Positions 7,398 through 8,486 of a stretch of 8,486 nt of DNA are shown one piece after another. Position 1 is the first letter of the stretch. Every line of letters begins with the position of its first letter. The DNA lies in NCBI GenBank assembly GCA_028290245.1, contig JAQGKG010000365.1, positions 1 to 8,486 on the forward strand. The letters are read 5' to 3'. The notes beneath the pieces were generated by a model. The model was not told the DNA's origin. It did no database searches and saw only the letters and a program-made list of their open reading frames with translations. A program made the position numbers and the translations under genes. The DNA is from Devosia sp. Lineage in GTDB: Bacteria; Pseudomonadota; Alphaproteobacteria; Rhizobiales; Devosiaceae.

Positions 7398-7840
7398 TGA
7401 AACGCTTCTTTGAGCGGCATGTGCCGCACCTGCCGCAGCGTATGTATGAGATCGTCGCTGATCTCAGCGACTATCCGCGCTTCGTTCCCAACTGTAAGGC
7501 AATGGAGGTTCGTCCGGACCCTGCCGCCACGGAGGCCGATGTGCAGTTCGCCAAGATGACCCTGTATTTTGGCCCAATTACCCAAGCCTACACCAGCCGC
7601 GTCACGCTAGACCCGGCGGCGCGGACCATCAAGGCCAAGGCTGTCGATGGGCCATTCGCCTATCTCGACAGCATCTGGAGCTTCCAGCCGGAAGGCATGG
7701 GCACGCGGGTCCGCTTCGAGATCGACTTCAAGATCTCAAACATCTTCATTGCGGCCGTGGCCGAACCAGCCTTCGCTGCCAAGCAGGAAGAGATTATGCG
7801 CGCCTTTGCCGACGAGGCGGACAGCCGGTTCGGCAACTGA
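7397..7840 (+). CDS. RatA/Coq10-like START-domain protein
   Basis: A 147-aa single-domain protein of the polyketide cyclase/START-like family, subgroup Coq10/RatA. Seen in sequence: an N-terminal segment with RMYEIVADLSDYPRFVPNC, typical of the Coq10 family, the central VDGPF...SIWSF block, and a C-terminal amphipathic helix beginning with EPAFAAKQEEIMRAF. In yeast and relatives Coq10 binds coenzyme Q and aids its use in respiration; the E. coli homologue was described as the toxin RatA, which hinders 70S ribosome assembly. In this setting, co-translated with lipA and with no ratB-like partner in view, a ubiquinone-binding role is more likely than a toxin. The start ATG at 7397 shares its A with the lipA stop. 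Confidence 0.88.
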   Translation: MKRFFERHVPHLPQRMYEIVADLSDYPRFVPNCKAMEVRPDPAATEADVQFAKMTLYFGPITQAYTSRVTLDPAARTIKAKAVDGPFAYLDSIWSFQPEGMGTRVRFEIDFKISNIFIAAVAEPAFAAKQEEIMRAFADEADSRFGN

Positions 7841-7846
7841 TTTAGC

Positions 7847-7889
7847 GGCTGGCAACATGCGATAGTGCCAGCCCGTCGGTGGCTGGCAC
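7847..7889. repeat. Three-part inverted repeat allowing two alternative hairpins between convergent genes
   Basis: GGCTGGCA (7847-7854), its reverse complement TGCCAGCC (7866-7873), and GGCTGGCA again (7881-7888). The right pair extends to a perfect 9-bp stem GTGCCAGCC/GGCTGGCAC (7865-7873 with 7881-7889, 7-nt loop). The left pair makes an 8-bp stem with an 11-nt loop; the two exclude each other. The position between the 3' ends of the + strand START-domain gene and the - strand cinA suggests a bidirectional termination or transcript-end structure, though no T-tract follows on either strand. Confidence 0.55.
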
Positions 7890-7903
7890 CGCGTCTTGAC
7901 GCG
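7890..7903. terminator. Short perfect hairpin between convergent genes, possible terminator part
   Basis: CGCGTC (7890-7895) and GACGCG (7898-7903) are a perfect 6-bp inverted repeat with a 2-nt spacer, immediately after the larger hairpin at 7865-7889. Stacked hairpins in a 71-nt convergent gap are suggestive of transcription ending, but no U-tract is present. Confidence 0.3.
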
Positions 7904-7911
7904 AGCTGCGA

Positions 7912-8418
7912 CTAGTCCTCGATGCCGGTTAGTACTTGAATGACGAGATCCAATGCGGCCTGTACACTGGCTTTGCGGATTGCGTCGCGGCCTAGGTCGC
8001 CAAAGCGGTGCTCGATGACCACCGTAGCCAGTTCTGATGATACGGCCACATAAACCAACCCGACCGGCTTGTGCGTCGTGCCGCCATCGGGGCCGGCAAT
8101 GCCGGTGACTGCGACTGCGTAGTCAGCGTGGGCCGTGTTGCGGGCACCGTCCGCCATGGCGCGGGCGACCTGATTACTGACCGCGCCATAATCCCGGATC
8201 AGCCGCGCCTGCACATGGATCATGCGCGTCTTGGCGGTATTGGCGTAGGTAACGTATCCGCCGTATAGCGCCGCTGAGGCACCTGGGATATCCGTCAGCG
8301 CCGCGGCGATCATACCGCCGGTGCAGCTTTCCGCCGTGACGATGGTCTTTTTCATCTCGGTCAGAAGGTCGATGATCTGCTTGCCCGGTTCGGGCGCCGA
8401 TACTGTTTCGCCTGGCAT
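7912..8418 (-). CDS. pncC: CinA-family nicotinamide-mononucleotide amidohydrolase (PncC-type)
   Basis: A 168-aa stand-alone CinA C-terminal domain, expected to deamidate nicotinamide mononucleotide to nicotinate mononucleotide in pyridine-nucleotide salvage. The active-site motif AESCTGG is at 29-35 (Ser31, the catalytic serine position in E. coli PncC), followed by GGYVTYANTAK with Tyr58 and Lys63 in the region of the family's catalytic Tyr/Lys, and the signature VTGIAGPDGGT...KPVGLVYVAV. The N-terminal molybdopterin-binding-like domain of full CinA is absent, as is normal for the short form. The ATG at 8418 has AAGGGGGG (complement of 8423-8430) just upstream. Its ATG overlaps the stop of the upstream ispF reading frame by one base (TAATG), so the two are translationally coupled. 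Often annotated simply as cinA. Confidence 0.93.
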   Translation of the reverse strand: MPGETVSAPEPGKQIIDLLTEMKKTIVTAESCTGGMIAAALTDIPGASAALYGGYVTYANTAKTRMIHVQARLIRDYGAVSNQVARAMADGARNTAHADYAVAVTGIAGPDGGTTHKPVGLVYVAVSSELATVVIEHRFGDLGRDAIRKASVQAALDLVIQVLTGIED

Positions 8419-8486
8419 TAGTCCCCCCTTGGCATCTCTACGCTGGCACTGGCCATGGCGACGATGCCTTCTTCTCGCCCGGTAAA
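8418..8486 (-). CDS. ispF: C-terminal end of 2-C-methyl-D-erythritol 2,4-cyclodiphosphate synthase (IspF or bifunctional IspDF), 5' partial
   Basis: On the - strand, reading from the window edge, 22 codons end at TAA (8420-8418). The peptide begins FTGREEGIVAMASASV, matching the conserved FTGRxEGI end of IspF, the enzyme that forms the cyclic diphosphate in the MEP isoprenoid pathway. The last residues (EMPRGD) are variable in the family. The body of the gene is outside the window. In alphaproteobacteria this domain is often fused behind IspD, so ispDF is likely, but the window cannot show it. The 1-nt overlap with the following CinA-family gene indicates an operon. Confidence 0.8.
   Translation of the reverse strand, partial: FTGREEGIVAMASASVEMPRGD

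Noticed and set aside
7397..7840. Toxin-antitoxin module reading of the RatA-like gene
   Set aside because: No partner antitoxin gene is adjacent: the upstream neighbour is lipA and the downstream neighbour is the convergent cinA.

Overview
This GC-rich window reads as core-metabolism chromosome from an alphaproteobacterium. The likeliest group is Hyphomicrobiales (Rhizobiales), perhaps a Devosia-like genus; the genus is a guess from protein flavour. Three things point there: an E1-beta subunit of pyruvate dehydrogenase that carries its own lipoyl domain, the gene order E1beta-E2-E3-lipA-(Coq10/RatA)-cinA-ispF, and a LipA ending in an RSSHHAG-type motif. I see no mobile element, phage gene, CRISPR array, tRNA or rRNA.

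Layout, left to right. Positions 3-374 (+) are the tail of a small two-helix membrane protein whose start lies outside the window. Then comes a compact + strand cluster: pdhB (376-1764), pdhC (1776-3170), a GNAT acetyltransferase (3184-3768) and lpd (3772-5211). Gaps are 1, 11, 13 and 3 nt, and the Shine-Dalgarno sequences of pdhB and lpd lie inside the end of the gene before, so this is surely one transcription unit. After 45 nt containing two perfect DnaA-box 9-mers comes a Gfo/Idh/MocA-type oxidoreductase (5257-6297). A 146-nt gap (6298-6443) holds a nested palindromic element, a second hairpin and a possible promoter. It precedes lipA (6444-7397), which overlaps a RatA/Coq10-like START-domain gene (7397-7840) by 1 nt. 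A 71-nt gap with stacked inverted repeats separates this from two - strand genes: cinA/pncC (7912-8418) and, overlapping its start by 1 nt as TAATG, the last 22 codons of ispF or ispDF (8418-8486).

How the genes work together: pdhB, pdhC and lpd supply E1beta, E2 and E3 of the pyruvate dehydrogenase complex; E1alpha is not in the window and is probably just upstream. Both PdhB and PdhC have a lipoyl-lysine that LipA must mature, so the lipoyl-bearing enzymes and the sulfur-insertion enzyme for their cofactor sit together. The GNAT, the oxidoreductase and the membrane protein are the non-obvious members. On the - strand, isoprenoid synthesis (IspF) is coupled to a CinA-family amidohydrolase.

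I did not find a clear undescribed multi-gene system. The points most worth checking are the DnaA-box cluster at 5227-5360, the acetyltransferase embedded in the PDH operon, the membrane protein coupled to pdhB, and the palindromic intergenic elements.
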